64,000 bases of DNA from CAILHX01 sp046155285 (GTDB taxonomy: Bacteria > Pseudomonadota > Gammaproteobacteria > Burkholderiales > Methylophilaceae), in contig JBJXEA010000011.1 in NCBI GenBank assembly GCA_046155285.1, forward strand, positions 1 to 64,000, written 5' to 3'. Each line of letters begins with the position of its first letter. The stretch's first letter is position 1. The notes under the pieces were generated by a model. It was not told the DNA's origin and did not search any database. It saw only the letters and a program-made list of their open reading frames with translations. Made by a program: the position numbers and the translations under genes. Below are positions 17,106 to 25,042 of this stretch, one piece after another.

Positions 17106-18257
17106 CTTGCGGTAACGTACATAGATGCCGGTCATGGCCAGGCTCACAAATGCGCCAAACATAATCACTGTCCAGATGGCGGGTAGCTCAGCTCTGACCA
17201 TCAAGGTATAAAGCGCCGTCATCAGCAGAATGCCGATGTTCTCATTGAAGTTCTGCACTGCGATAGAGTGACCAGCGCCAATCAGGAGATGCCCACGATG
17301 TTGCAGCAAGGCGTTGAGCGGCACTACAAAATAGCCGGAGAGTGCGCCGACTAAGAACAGCACCAGCGCAGCACTACGCCAATCGTGTAAAAACACCATG
17401 CTCATTACCAGCACACCCATGGCAATGCCTGCAGGCAATACTTTTACTGACTCTTCAAGCTTGACGTAACGCGCTGCGAAGACCGCGCCAAAGGCGATTC
17501 CTAGTGCTACGGTGGCGGTTAGCTGCGTGGCGTGTTCTAGGTCAAAATTGAGTGCCGCCGCCGCCCAAGCGATGACGACCAAACGCATAGTGGCTCCTGC
17601 TCCCCAGAACAACGTAGTGACGGCTAATGAGACCTGGCCTTGCTCATCGCGCCACAAGATGGTGAAAGAAACCCAAAAGTCACGGATTAAATAGAGTGGA
17701 TTACGTTTCGCTACCGTGTGGTCTATGGCCAGCTTGGGAATGTACAGATTGAATCCGGCGGCGGCCAAATAGAGTCCGACGATAGCAAGCAAGGCTACGT
17801 GCGGGCTGATGCTGGCCAACTTGCCACCGACGATAGCCCCCAGAATAATTGCGGCGACTGTTGTTCCCTCCATCCAGCCGTTAGCCTTTATCAATAGTTC
17901 TGGTGGTAAAAATTCGGTCAAAATGCCATATTTTGCTGGAGAGTAAGCTGCCGCACCGATACCCACGATGCCATAGGCATAGAGTGGCGGCAGGCCTGCC
18001 CACATGGCAAGGCAGCCAACTAGCTTGATCGAGTTGGAAATAAACATCACCCGACCTTTGGGCAGGGCATCAGCGAAGGAGCCGACGAAGGGCGCTAAAA
18101 CGATGTAGGCGATGATGAAAAACATCTGCAGCAAAGGCGTGTGCCAAGCGGGTGCGGAGATTTCCTGTAATAGCGCGATGGCCGCAAACAACAAGGCGTT
18201 ATCAGCCAGCGCCGATAAAAATTGCGCCGAGAGTATGGTGTAAAAGCCGCGCTTCAC
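17097..18257 (-). CDS. lplT: Lysophospholipid transporter (MFS)
   Basis: 386 residues, about 12 membrane spans, MFS fold. The N-terminus MKRGFYTILSAQFLSALADNALLFAAIALL and the PAKYGILTEFLPPELLIKANGWMEG segment are typical of LplT, which flips lysophosphatidylethanolamine inward for reacylation. The usual acyltransferase partner Aas is not adjacent here. It lies 3 bp after phoH-type gene on the same strand, so the two are likely one unit. Confidence 0.88.
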   Translation of the reverse strand: MKRGFYTILSAQFLSALADNALLFAAIALLQEISAPAWHTPLLQMFFIIAYIVLAPFVGSFADALPKGRVMFISNSIKLVGCLAMWAGLPPLYAYGIVGIGAAAYSPAKYGILTEFLPPELLIKANGWMEGTTVAAIILGAIVGGKLASISPHVALLAIVGLYLAAAGFNLYIPKLAIDHTVAKRNPLYLIRDFWVSFTILWRDEQGQVSLAVTTLFWGAGATMRLVVIAWAAAALNFDLEHATQLTATVALGIAFGAVFAARYVKLEESVKVLPAGIAMGVLVMSMVFLHDWRSAALVLFLVGALSGYFVVPLNALLQHRGHLLIGAGHSIAVQNFNENIGILLMTALYTLMVRAELPAIWTVIMFGAFVSLAMTGIYVRYRKLM

Positions 18258-18260
18258 AGG

Positions 18261-19658
18261 CTATAAAATCTCTGCGGCAAAATCAGCAAGACGTGAACGT
18301 TCGCCACGCATCAGTGTGATGTGCCCGCTATGCGGCCAGCCTTTGAAACGATCTACGACGTAGGTGAGACCAGAACTACCTTCAGTCAGATAAGGCGTAT
18401 CAATCTGAGCGATATTCCCTAGGCAAACCACCTTAGTACCAGGCCCTGCGCGGGTGATGAGCGTTTTCATCTGCTTCGGGGTAAGGTTTTGCGCTTCGTC
18501 AATGATCAAGAACTTATGCAAAAAGGTACGGCCGCGCATAAAGTTCATAGACTTCACTTTGATGCGTGTGCGTATCAAATCCTGCGTTGCAGCGCGTCCC
18601 CAATCGCCCGCTTCGTCGTCGGTCTTGTTGAGCACGTCCAGATTGTCTTCCAGCGCCCCCATCCAAGGATTCATTTTCTCTTCTTCGGTGCCGGGTAAAA
18701 AGCCTATATCCTCGCCTACTGGCACGGTGACGCGGGTCACGATAATTTCGCTATAGATTTTTTTATCCAAGGTTTGGGTCAGCGCTGCGGCCAAAGTCAG
18801 CAGCGTCTTGCCAGTACCCGCCTGTCCCAGCAAGGATACAAAATCAATGTCAGGATTCATCAGTAGGTTGAGCGCAAAGCTCTGCTCACGATTACGCGCG
18901 GTAATGCCCCACACGCTGTGTTTTTGCTGGGTGTAATCCTTGAGAACTTCTAGCACAGCAGTGTGGCCTGCCAGCTCACGCACAATGGCGTAAAACGGTG
19001 CTTCAAATTCATAATAGACAAATTGATTCACCAGCATAGACTCGCACAATGGGCCAGAAATTCGATAAAACATGCGTCCCGCTTCTTGCCAAGACTCCAT
19101 GGCCTTGCTGTGGTTATCCCAAAAATCTTGTGGCAAATCTTTGGTGCCGGTGTACAACAAGTCGGTGTCTTCCAGCACCTTGTCGTTGAAGTAGTCCTCA
19201 GCTGGAATGCCCATGGCACGGGCTTTGATGCGGATGTTGATGTCTTTGCTAACGAGGATGACTTGGCGCGTAGGAAAGGTTTTTTGCAGTTGCGCCACCA
19301 CCCCAAGAATCTGGTTGTCGGCCTTGCTCCCTGCCAGCATGGGCAAGTCTGCCACGACAGCATTCGTTTGCAAAAACAGCCGTCCACTGCTGAATTGATT
19401 GCCGTTCTTGGCAAGTGAACAACCTTGTTCTAAATCTTCCAAACTACTGCCAATAACTTCCTCAATAAAACGGCTAGCTTGACGCGCATTGCGTGCCACT
19501 TCGGTCATGCCTTTTTTGCTGTTATCCAGTTCCTCCAGCGTCACCATCGGCAAGTAGACATCATGCTCTTCAAAGCGAAATAAGCTCGAAGGGTCATGCA
19601 TCATCACGTTGGTATCAAGAACGAAAAGTTTGGTTTGCGAATCCGATTTTTTTGCCAT
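18261..19658 (-). CDS. PIN domain-PhoH ATPase fusion
   Basis: 465 residues. The N-terminal PIN nuclease domain (LFVLDTNVMMHDPSSLFRF, with further acidic residues at about 45 and 120-135) is joined to a C-terminal PhoH ATPase domain with Walker A GQAGTGKTLL and Walker B FLIIDEAQNLTP. Proteins of this YlaK/PhoH2 type act as RNA helicase-nucleases in some bacteria. Cytoplasmic. Upstream of lplT; followed at the 5' side by bcp in the same orientation. Confidence 0.93.
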   Translation of the reverse strand: MAKKSDSQTKLFVLDTNVMMHDPSSLFRFEEHDVYLPMVTLEELDNSKKGMTEVARNARQASRFIEEVIGSSLEDLEQGCSLAKNGNQFSSGRLFLQTNAVVADLPMLAGSKADNQILGVVAQLQKTFPTRQVILVSKDINIRIKARAMGIPAEDYFNDKVLEDTDLLYTGTKDLPQDFWDNHSKAMESWQEAGRMFYRISGPLCESMLVNQFVYYEFEAPFYAIVRELAGHTAVLEVLKDYTQQKHSVWGITARNREQSFALNLLMNPDIDFVSLLGQAGTGKTLLTLAAALTQTLDKKIYSEIIVTRVTVPVGEDIGFLPGTEEEKMNPWMGALEDNLDVLNKTDDEAGDWGRAATQDLIRTRIKVKSMNFMRGRTFLHKFLIIDEAQNLTPKQMKTLITRAGPGTKVVCLGNIAQIDTPYLTEGSSGLTYVVDRFKGWPHSGHITLMRGERSRLADFAAEIL

Positions 19659-19686
19659 TGATTAAATCCGAAGAGTTCTCAAAAAA

Positions 19687-20142
19687 TTAAAGGGTTTGTG
19701 CCACGGTTAATACAGTTTCAACATGGTTGGCAACCTTAACAGCACGCCATTCCTGACGCAGTTTGCCCGTAGTATCAAGCAAAAAGGTGCTGCGCTCTAT
19801 GCCACGCACCTGTTTACCATACATATTCTTCATCTTGATGACGTTGAATAAATTACAGGCCAATTCTTCGCTATCGCTGAGCAATTCAAAAGGAAAGCTG
19901 AATTTGGCTTTGAAGCTCTCGTGCGACTTCAAACTATCGCGCGAAATGCCAAAAATCTCGGTGTTGGCCGCTTGAAAAGCGCTGTAAGAATCTCGAAATT
20001 GCTGACCTTCGGTGGTGCAGCCAGGGGTTGAGTCTTTCGGATAGAAATATAGAACGATGTTTTTTCCTTGATATTCAGATAGCTGGAAGGTCTTGCCACT
20101 GGTTGCGGGGAGAGAGAAATCTTGAATCACTTGGTTGAGCAT
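19687..20142 (-). CDS. bcp: Thioredoxin-dependent thiol peroxidase (BCP)
   Basis: 151 residues, peroxiredoxin fold. The peroxidatic cysteine is C42 in STPGCTTEG. The resolving cysteine that E. coli BCP carries five residues later is glutamine here (Q47), so this copy probably works as a 1-Cys or alternative-resolving type; other cysteine is in EELACNLF. Reduces hydroperoxides in the cytoplasm. Upstream neighbour of the PIN-PhoH gene. Confidence 0.94.
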   Translation of the reverse strand: MLNQVIQDFSLPATSGKTFQLSEYQGKNIVLYFYPKDSTPGCTTEGQQFRDSYSAFQAANTEIFGISRDSLKSHESFKAKFSFPFELLSDSEELACNLFNVIKMKNMYGKQVRGIERSTFLLDTTGKLRQEWRAVKVANHVETVLTVAQTL

Positions 20143-20174
20143 TTAACAGGCTGACTTAAGAATAAATAACACCA

Positions 20175-21650
20175 TCATTGTTGTGAAAAATCGCGCCCAA
20201 AGCAAGTGTTTAAGCTGTTATTAAATGACATTGTTACGGTTGTACCGCCACTTCCTCTTGCCTGGAAGTTGAGCGTGCCACCGTGCGCCTCACATACCTT
20301 GAACGCAAACGGAATTCCCAAGCCTGTCCCCAGTCGCTTGGTGGTAGGGCCAGGTGTGAGCGCGTTGAATTCTGGGGTGAATGGCATGCCACAGCCTTGA
20401 TCGACGATGTACAAGCTCACGAACTCAGCGTGTTTTGCGCCTATTGCTTCAATCACAGAAGCTGGTGGCGAAGCGTCAATCGCATTCAGCAACAGATTGT
20501 AAATAGCCTGCTCCATCAGATGCACGTCGACTTTGAGCGCAATATCTAAATCAGACGTGTTCATCTGGATACTCTTTTCTTTGAGTTTGGCTTGCAGCAT
20601 AGATAGTGCGCCATCCACCAGCGCATGCAGCGTGGTGTCGGCAGTTTGGATTTTGAGCGGATGCAGATAGGCGAGCAGTGCACCAGTCCAGCGTTCCAGC
20701 CTATCTACGGTAGCGATAATGTCGCTTAGCGATTGCCGTGTGTCGACATCCAGTGCAGGGTCGTCCGCCACTTGCGCAGTGGCGCGTATGCTCGCCAGTG
20801 GATTACGGATGTTGTGCGCCAGCACCGGCACCAATGCGCCTTGTGCGGCTTGTTTTTCACTTTTGACCAAGGCTTCTTGGCTGTGCGCCAAATCGTCTGC
20901 CATGTGATTGATGGCGAGTCCTAGTTGGGCGAGTTCTGTGGTGCCAATTTCCGGTGCGCGGTGTTGCAGTTTGCCCACGCTGATTTCCTGTGTAGCACGC
21001 AACACGGCGGCGATGGGACGTGCAATGGCGCGTTGCAAAAAGGTGCGGGAAAATAGCAGCAGCAGTATCGCCAATGCCACAGGCAGACTCAGCAAAATCA
21101 GCGCGATGCGGTCTGCGTCGCGTAGATGCTGGCGTACTTGTTGCTGCTTGCTGGCCAGAAGCTGCTCTGCGTGTTGCGTTACGCGCTCGTAGTGTTCAAA
21201 TAATTTCAGCTCGAGATGGGTGTTGAAGGTTTTTTTCAGAGTGCTGCTATCGGCTTCTGCATTGTGTTGCAGCAAGGTTTTGGTTTCCGATAAAAACGCC
21301 TGATAAGCGCCTAGCATATTTGCGATGGCCGCAATTTCATCTTGCCCTTGTGTCAGCGTTTGCAGGCGCTGAAAGTGCGCTTTTATGCCCAGTGTGTATT
21401 GGTCGTATTCGCTTTGTGCCTGCTCATCCGCCAAAAACTGCGCGTCAAATAACTCCTTCATTTGCCGATACAAATCACCTCGCGTTTGCTGAATTTCTTC
21501 GGTGAGTTGGCTGATGCGCACCGACTCATTTGAGGCCACGCGCCATAGGTGAATGCCGTAACCGCCCGCCGCGCCTGCCAATACCACCAACAGTAGAAAA
21601 ATCAGCTCATGGACGAGCAGCAAGTCTCGGAGAGAGCGAGGTTTTGGCAT
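20175..21650 (-). CDS. Sensor histidine kinase with HAMP domain
   Basis: 491 residues. One N-terminal membrane span (about residues 13-33), a periplasmic coiled region, a second span (about 185-205), HAMP (IARPIAAVLRATQEISVGKL), a phosphoacceptor box with LAHNIRNPLASIRATAQ (His near 280), an N-box NLLLNAIDASPP and a G-box GLGIPFAF. No response regulator gene is adjacent, so it is an orphan kinase or pairs with a regulator elsewhere. Its start touches the end of the TonB-like gene (21650), so the two are translationally coupled. Signal unknown. Confidence 0.88.
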   Translation of the reverse strand: MPKPRSLRDLLLVHELIFLLLVVLAGAAGGYGIHLWRVASNESVRISQLTEEIQQTRGDLYRQMKELFDAQFLADEQAQSEYDQYTLGIKAHFQRLQTLTQGQDEIAAIANMLGAYQAFLSETKTLLQHNAEADSSTLKKTFNTHLELKLFEHYERVTQHAEQLLASKQQQVRQHLRDADRIALILLSLPVALAILLLLFSRTFLQRAIARPIAAVLRATQEISVGKLQHRAPEIGTTELAQLGLAINHMADDLAHSQEALVKSEKQAAQGALVPVLAHNIRNPLASIRATAQVADDPALDVDTRQSLSDIIATVDRLERWTGALLAYLHPLKIQTADTTLHALVDGALSMLQAKLKEKSIQMNTSDLDIALKVDVHLMEQAIYNLLLNAIDASPPASVIEAIGAKHAEFVSLYIVDQGCGMPFTPEFNALTPGPTTKRLGTGLGIPFAFKVCEAHGGTLNFQARGSGGTTVTMSFNNSLNTCFGRDFSQQ

Positions 21651-22444
21651 TACTGAGAAACTTCTAGCCGGTAGATAAATGGGATCTCAACCTCGAACGA
21701 AACCTTATCTATCAGATCAGATGGCCGCAACAGCTCTAAGGCTCTTTGCAGATTTTGCAAAGCCGCTTGGTCTAGTATTAGCCGCTCACTGGGTTGGGAA
21801 ATGGCATAGCTAAACTTTTTAGTTTTTGCATCATATTTCAGCAAAATCCGGCCTTTTCCTGTCCAGTGTTTCTCATAGGCTCGTGGAGGATAGGTTTTAT
21901 TTTTTGCCATTTCTGCGGATAACTGGTTGCCGTAGCCAAGAATGGCAGCCTTGTGGTTTGCGTCAGATTCTTGCGGCGTTGAAGGTGTTGTTACAGGCTG
22001 GGTGAATGTAGGCGGTGGTTCAGCAGCTTTCTGCTCCACCGCAATGGCGGGTGGAGGTGAAGGTTCAGCAGGTTTTGAGGTTTCAGCTATTGGCGCTGGC
22101 GGTTGCTCTGCGTGCGATGGAGGTGCTGGCAGCGGTTCAGGCGTTAGCGTTTTTTGTACTGGAACAGGTTTTGGCGGCGGCGCGAACGGCACTGGTTTTG
22201 GCTCTGGCTTAGGCGGTGGTTTCGGCGGTTCAGGCTCTTTAATAGGCAGAGGTGGGGGGGGCGGTTCTGGGGTCACCAGTTCCACCGTCAGTGGCGGTGG
22301 GGTGAGTGGCGCAGGAGATTTGCCAAACCCCGGCAGAAAGCCAATCGCGCTACCGTGCAGTGCGATGGAAAACAGCAGCGCGATGAGAATAAAACCATCG
22401 GTGCGCTGCGCGTTTTCGATGAAGGGTTCTGTTGCGTATGACAT
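21650..22444 (-). CDS. TonB-like energy transducer
   Basis: 264 residues from the ATG at 22444 (the frame is open to 22522, which would overlap the upstream gene). A membrane anchor near residues 17-37 (ILIALLFSIALHGSAIGF) is followed by a long Pro/Glu/Lys-rich spacer crossing the periplasm (PEPPPPPLPIKEPEPP type) and a C-terminal TonB-like domain with YPPRAYEKHWTGKGRILLKYD. TonB passes proton-motive energy to outer-membrane receptors. No ExbB/ExbD or receptor gene is adjacent. Being between a kinase and a quinoprotein-associated hydrolase, it may serve uptake of a metal complex such as a lanthanophore, which is speculative. Confidence 0.85.
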   Translation of the reverse strand: MSYATEPFIENAQRTDGFILIALLFSIALHGSAIGFLPGFGKSPAPLTPPPLTVELVTPEPPPPPLPIKEPEPPKPPPKPEPKPVPFAPPPKPVPVQKTLTPEPLPAPPSHAEQPPAPIAETSKPAEPSPPPAIAVEQKAAEPPPTFTQPVTTPSTPQESDANHKAAILGYGNQLSAEMAKNKTYPPRAYEKHWTGKGRILLKYDAKTKKFSYAISQPSERLILDQAALQNLQRALELLRPSDLIDKVSFEVEIPFIYRLEVSQ

Positions 22445-22484
22445 GCGGGCAAAAGGGTTACAAAGCGGCAAATTATAGCAGGTG

Positions 22485-23393
22485 CTATTCCCACTCCATC
22501 TGCGGGTACAGCAGATTGACATTGCGGCGGTTCACCGAGCCGAACAGCACCCAATTTCCCTTTTCACTGGCGGCGGCATTGTCCATGGTTTTCTCCATGG
22601 TGATATTTTTGGCAATGTTGGCGCGGATGTCGGCGAGTATCACCTCAAAATAGTGTTGCTCTTTATCAAAAGAGGCTTGCCATTGAGCCGTGACGGCACC
22701 ATGTCCAGGTACAGCCAATTTGGCGGGGATAGCTTTGAGTTGCGGGATGAGCTTGAGCCAGTTGCGGGTATCGCCGTCCATCGCCGGAGTGCGCTCCACA
22801 AATAACAAGTCGCCTGTCCATAGTGTGCTGGTGGCAGTGTCGAGTACGGTGAGGTCGGTATTGGTGTGTGCGGTAGGCCAAGCTTTGAGTTGCAGTTTGC
22901 GTCCACCTAAGTCTATCTCCAAGTTATCGCTGACAGTCTTGGTGGGCTTGATCAACACGCTGCCAGCAAAGGCTGCGCCCAGTACATCGGTATTATTTTT
23001 GATGTAAATGTCGCGGCGCAACTCCATCGCGTCGCCCAGTTTAGCGTGGCCGATAAACTCTGGCTTGTCCTGTAAAAATGCCGCGTTGCCGAACACATGG
23101 TCGGGGTGGATGTGGGTGTTGATGACGAAGCGTATGGGCAAGGCCGTGACTTTCACAATCGCCTCGCGCAGTCGATCTCCTACTTGTTTTGTGCCGCCGG
23201 TATCTATCACGGCCACCGCGTCTTTGCCTACCACAAAGCCGATATTGGCGATGTCACCGTGATAACCTTCGGCCATTTCTTCATGTGCGCCTTGGTGGAT
23301 AAATACGCCAGCGGCGACTTCTTGCATTGCCAAGGGTTCAGCGTAGGCGTTCATAGAAAAAAGCAACAATAAGGTAATTTGGCGCAATGGCAT
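22485..23393 (-). CDS. Quinoprotein relay system zinc metallohydrolase (MBL fold)
   Basis: 302 residues from the ATG at 23393, which gives a signal peptide (MPLRQITLLLLFSMNAYAEP). Metallo-beta-lactamase motif NTHIHPDHVFG, with further ligands in TAHTNTDL, WTGDLLFV and VPGHGAV. The long form with the C-terminal NVNLLYPQMEWE segment matches the family recorded as quinoprotein relay system zinc metallohydrolase 2. The family co-occurs with PQQ dehydrogenases and SoxYZ-like carriers; its substrate is unknown. Periplasmic. Confidence 0.87.
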   Translation of the reverse strand: MPLRQITLLLLFSMNAYAEPLAMQEVAAGVFIHQGAHEEMAEGYHGDIANIGFVVGKDAVAVIDTGGTKQVGDRLREAIVKVTALPIRFVINTHIHPDHVFGNAAFLQDKPEFIGHAKLGDAMELRRDIYIKNNTDVLGAAFAGSVLIKPTKTVSDNLEIDLGGRKLQLKAWPTAHTNTDLTVLDTATSTLWTGDLLFVERTPAMDGDTRNWLKLIPQLKAIPAKLAVPGHGAVTAQWQASFDKEQHYFEVILADIRANIAKNITMEKTMDNAAASEKGNWVLFGSVNRRNVNLLYPQMEWE

Positions 23394-23491
23394 AAGGGTT
23401 CTTTCGTGAACTAAAGCTGAAGATGTTGTCAATATGACTATTGTACGATGTTAAAATTCAACCATTCCGTTTTTATCGAGGAGCATGACTA

Positions 23492-24091
23492 GTGAACAAT
23501 CCCCAACGTTATACCAAGGTCGCCATTATTCTGCACTGGTTGATTGCATTGATGATCTTTGGCATGTTTGCTGTTGGTTGGTTTATGGCAGATTTACCCA
23601 AAGACGCGCCTAAAGTGGCGAGTTTTGATTTGTTTGATTTGGGTTTGTACATGGTGCAGTTGCCGGAAGCAATTTCGCCGAGAAGCTACTACTTTAATCT
23701 GCACAAATCCTTTGGAGTCATGGTGTTGGCGCTGGTGCTGTTCCGCATCTACTGGAAGCTCACGCACAAAGCGCCAGCACTTCCTGCAAGCATCATTGGA
23801 TGGCAAAGAAAAGCAGCTTCCGCATCGCACCATTTGCTGTATATGCTGATGTTTTTGATGCCTGCTAGCGGCTTAATTATGGCTACCTATAGCAAATACG
23901 GGGTGAAGTGGTTCGGCATTCCCCTGATAAAGGGCTTGGACAATGAGCCTTTGCGTGAAGTATTCAAGAGCGCCCATGAAGCCATCGCTGTCATCCTGAT
24001 TAGCTTGATTGCGATTCACGTTTTGGCGGCGCTCAAGCACAAGTTTGTGGATAAGGACGAGGTGATGGGGCGTATGACTAGTTGCGATTAA
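23492..24091 (+). CDS. Cytochrome b561-type membrane protein
   Basis: 199 residues, GTG start at 23492 with GAGGAG eight bases upstream. Four membrane spans; histidines in IILHWLIAL, LHKSFGVM, SHHLLYML and IAIHVLAAL are candidate haem b ligands. Such proteins move electrons between the quinone pool and periplasmic partners. It sits between the metallohydrolase and the SoxYZ-like carrier, on the opposite strand to both, and could link the relay to the respiratory chain. The family also contains superoxide-quinone oxidoreductases (CybB). Confidence 0.9.
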   Translation: MNNPQRYTKVAIILHWLIALMIFGMFAVGWFMADLPKDAPKVASFDLFDLGLYMVQLPEAISPRSYYFNLHKSFGVMVLALVLFRIYWKLTHKAPALPASIIGWQRKAASASHHLLYMLMFLMPASGLIMATYSKYGVKWFGIPLIKGLDNEPLREVFKSAHEAIAVILISLIAIHVLAALKHKFVDKDEVMGRMTSCD

Positions 24092-24107
24092 AGGTGAATA
24101 CAGAAAT

Positions 24108-24140
24108 AACAAAAAAGGCGCTCATAGCGCCTTTTTTGTT
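24108..24140. terminator. Bidirectional intrinsic terminator
   Basis: AACAAAAAAGGCGCT (24108-24122), loop CAT, AGCGCCTTTTTTGTT (24126-24140): a perfect 15-bp palindrome with A and T tracts at its ends. It lies between the convergent cytochrome b561 and SoxYZ-like genes and can end both. Confidence 0.96.
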
Positions 24141-24936
24141 AATTATTCACTTCAAGCTGATGAGTAAACGTCTTGCCTTCATTGTCTGTGGCACTCACCT
24201 CCAGCGTTCCAGGGCCTTCTGGTAAATAAGAAAAGCGCATGTAGGGGTCTTCTGCCACGCCTACACCAAAGTCCACATGCATCACGGGTTTTTTGTTGTA
24301 GGTGAAGGCGACTTTGTGCATAAAAAAGGCAGGCTTGTAACCGCCAGAGACGAGATCACGTTGCAGGCCGGTGTACATGGGGTGCTTGATGAGAAAGGTG
24401 ATGGGTGTAGGCTCGCCAAATTTCACTGGGGCATCTACATGTACTTTCATTTTACCCGATGCGGCACGAATCGCTGTTTCATCGCCATCTACGCTACCGC
24501 CGCAGCCACCAGCAGCGCGAATTGCCACGTCAGTAATATATAGTTTGCCGTCAGCGGTTTCTCCTACGGCGTGGATGTAAGAATCTACCTCCATGCGTAT
24601 GCGTGTGGCGAGTTCGACTTTACCGTTAAGGGGCGTGAAATAGTAAGTAGCAGTGAGCGGGATTGGGTTGGCATCCACAAAAAGATAAACTTTTTTGATA
24701 GCATCCGGCGCGTCTTGTGGTTTGTTGATGGTGAGGTTAATCGGCACTTGTGCGCCGCTTTCAGCGCGTTTTGGACCATCCAGCTTCATGAAGTCGGCAG
24801 GCTCTATATTTTTATTACCAAAAAAGCTTTGTTTGAGTACCGCCCATAGTTCAGGGTTAACTTCCGCGTGAGCGGCGTTTGCCATAGTGAGTAAGCTCAA
24901 GGCAAGTGCTGCCAAGGTCAATCGTGTCTTACACAT
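24139..24936 (-). CDS. Fused SoxYZ-like carrier associated with quinoproteins
   Basis: 265 residues from the ATG at 24936, which has GGAG at proper spacing (the ATG at 24948 contains that GGAG). Signal peptide to about residue 25. The N-terminal half resembles SoxY and contains AAGGCGGS (Cys near 144), the SoxY swinging-arm motif in an internal position; the C-terminal half resembles SoxZ (MYTGLQRD, AFFMHKVAFTYNKKPVMHVDFGVGVAEDPY). This is the quinoprotein dehydrogenase-associated SoxYZ-like carrier family. Probably carries a thiol-bound intermediate in the periplasm. Its cargo is unknown. Confidence 0.9.
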   Translation of the reverse strand: MCKTRLTLAALALSLLTMANAAHAEVNPELWAVLKQSFFGNKNIEPADFMKLDGPKRAESGAQVPINLTINKPQDAPDAIKKVYLFVDANPIPLTATYYFTPLNGKVELATRIRMEVDSYIHAVGETADGKLYITDVAIRAAGGCGGSVDGDETAIRAASGKMKVHVDAPVKFGEPTPITFLIKHPMYTGLQRDLVSGGYKPAFFMHKVAFTYNKKPVMHVDFGVGVAEDPYMRFSYLPEGPGTLEVSATDNEGKTFTHQLEVNN

Positions 24937-25042
24937 AATATTCTCCATGTTTTTTCTGCCAAGTTAGTGTGTTACAGGCTTCAATGGACATCTGTAACTT
25001 GGGTCACAAATGGGTGCAAAAAGTTCAATCGAGTTACAAACA

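Noticed and set aside
21942..22478. Glycine-rich plus-strand frame of 178 codons
   Set aside because: Antisense of the proline-rich TonB spacer, which always yields Gly-rich shadows.
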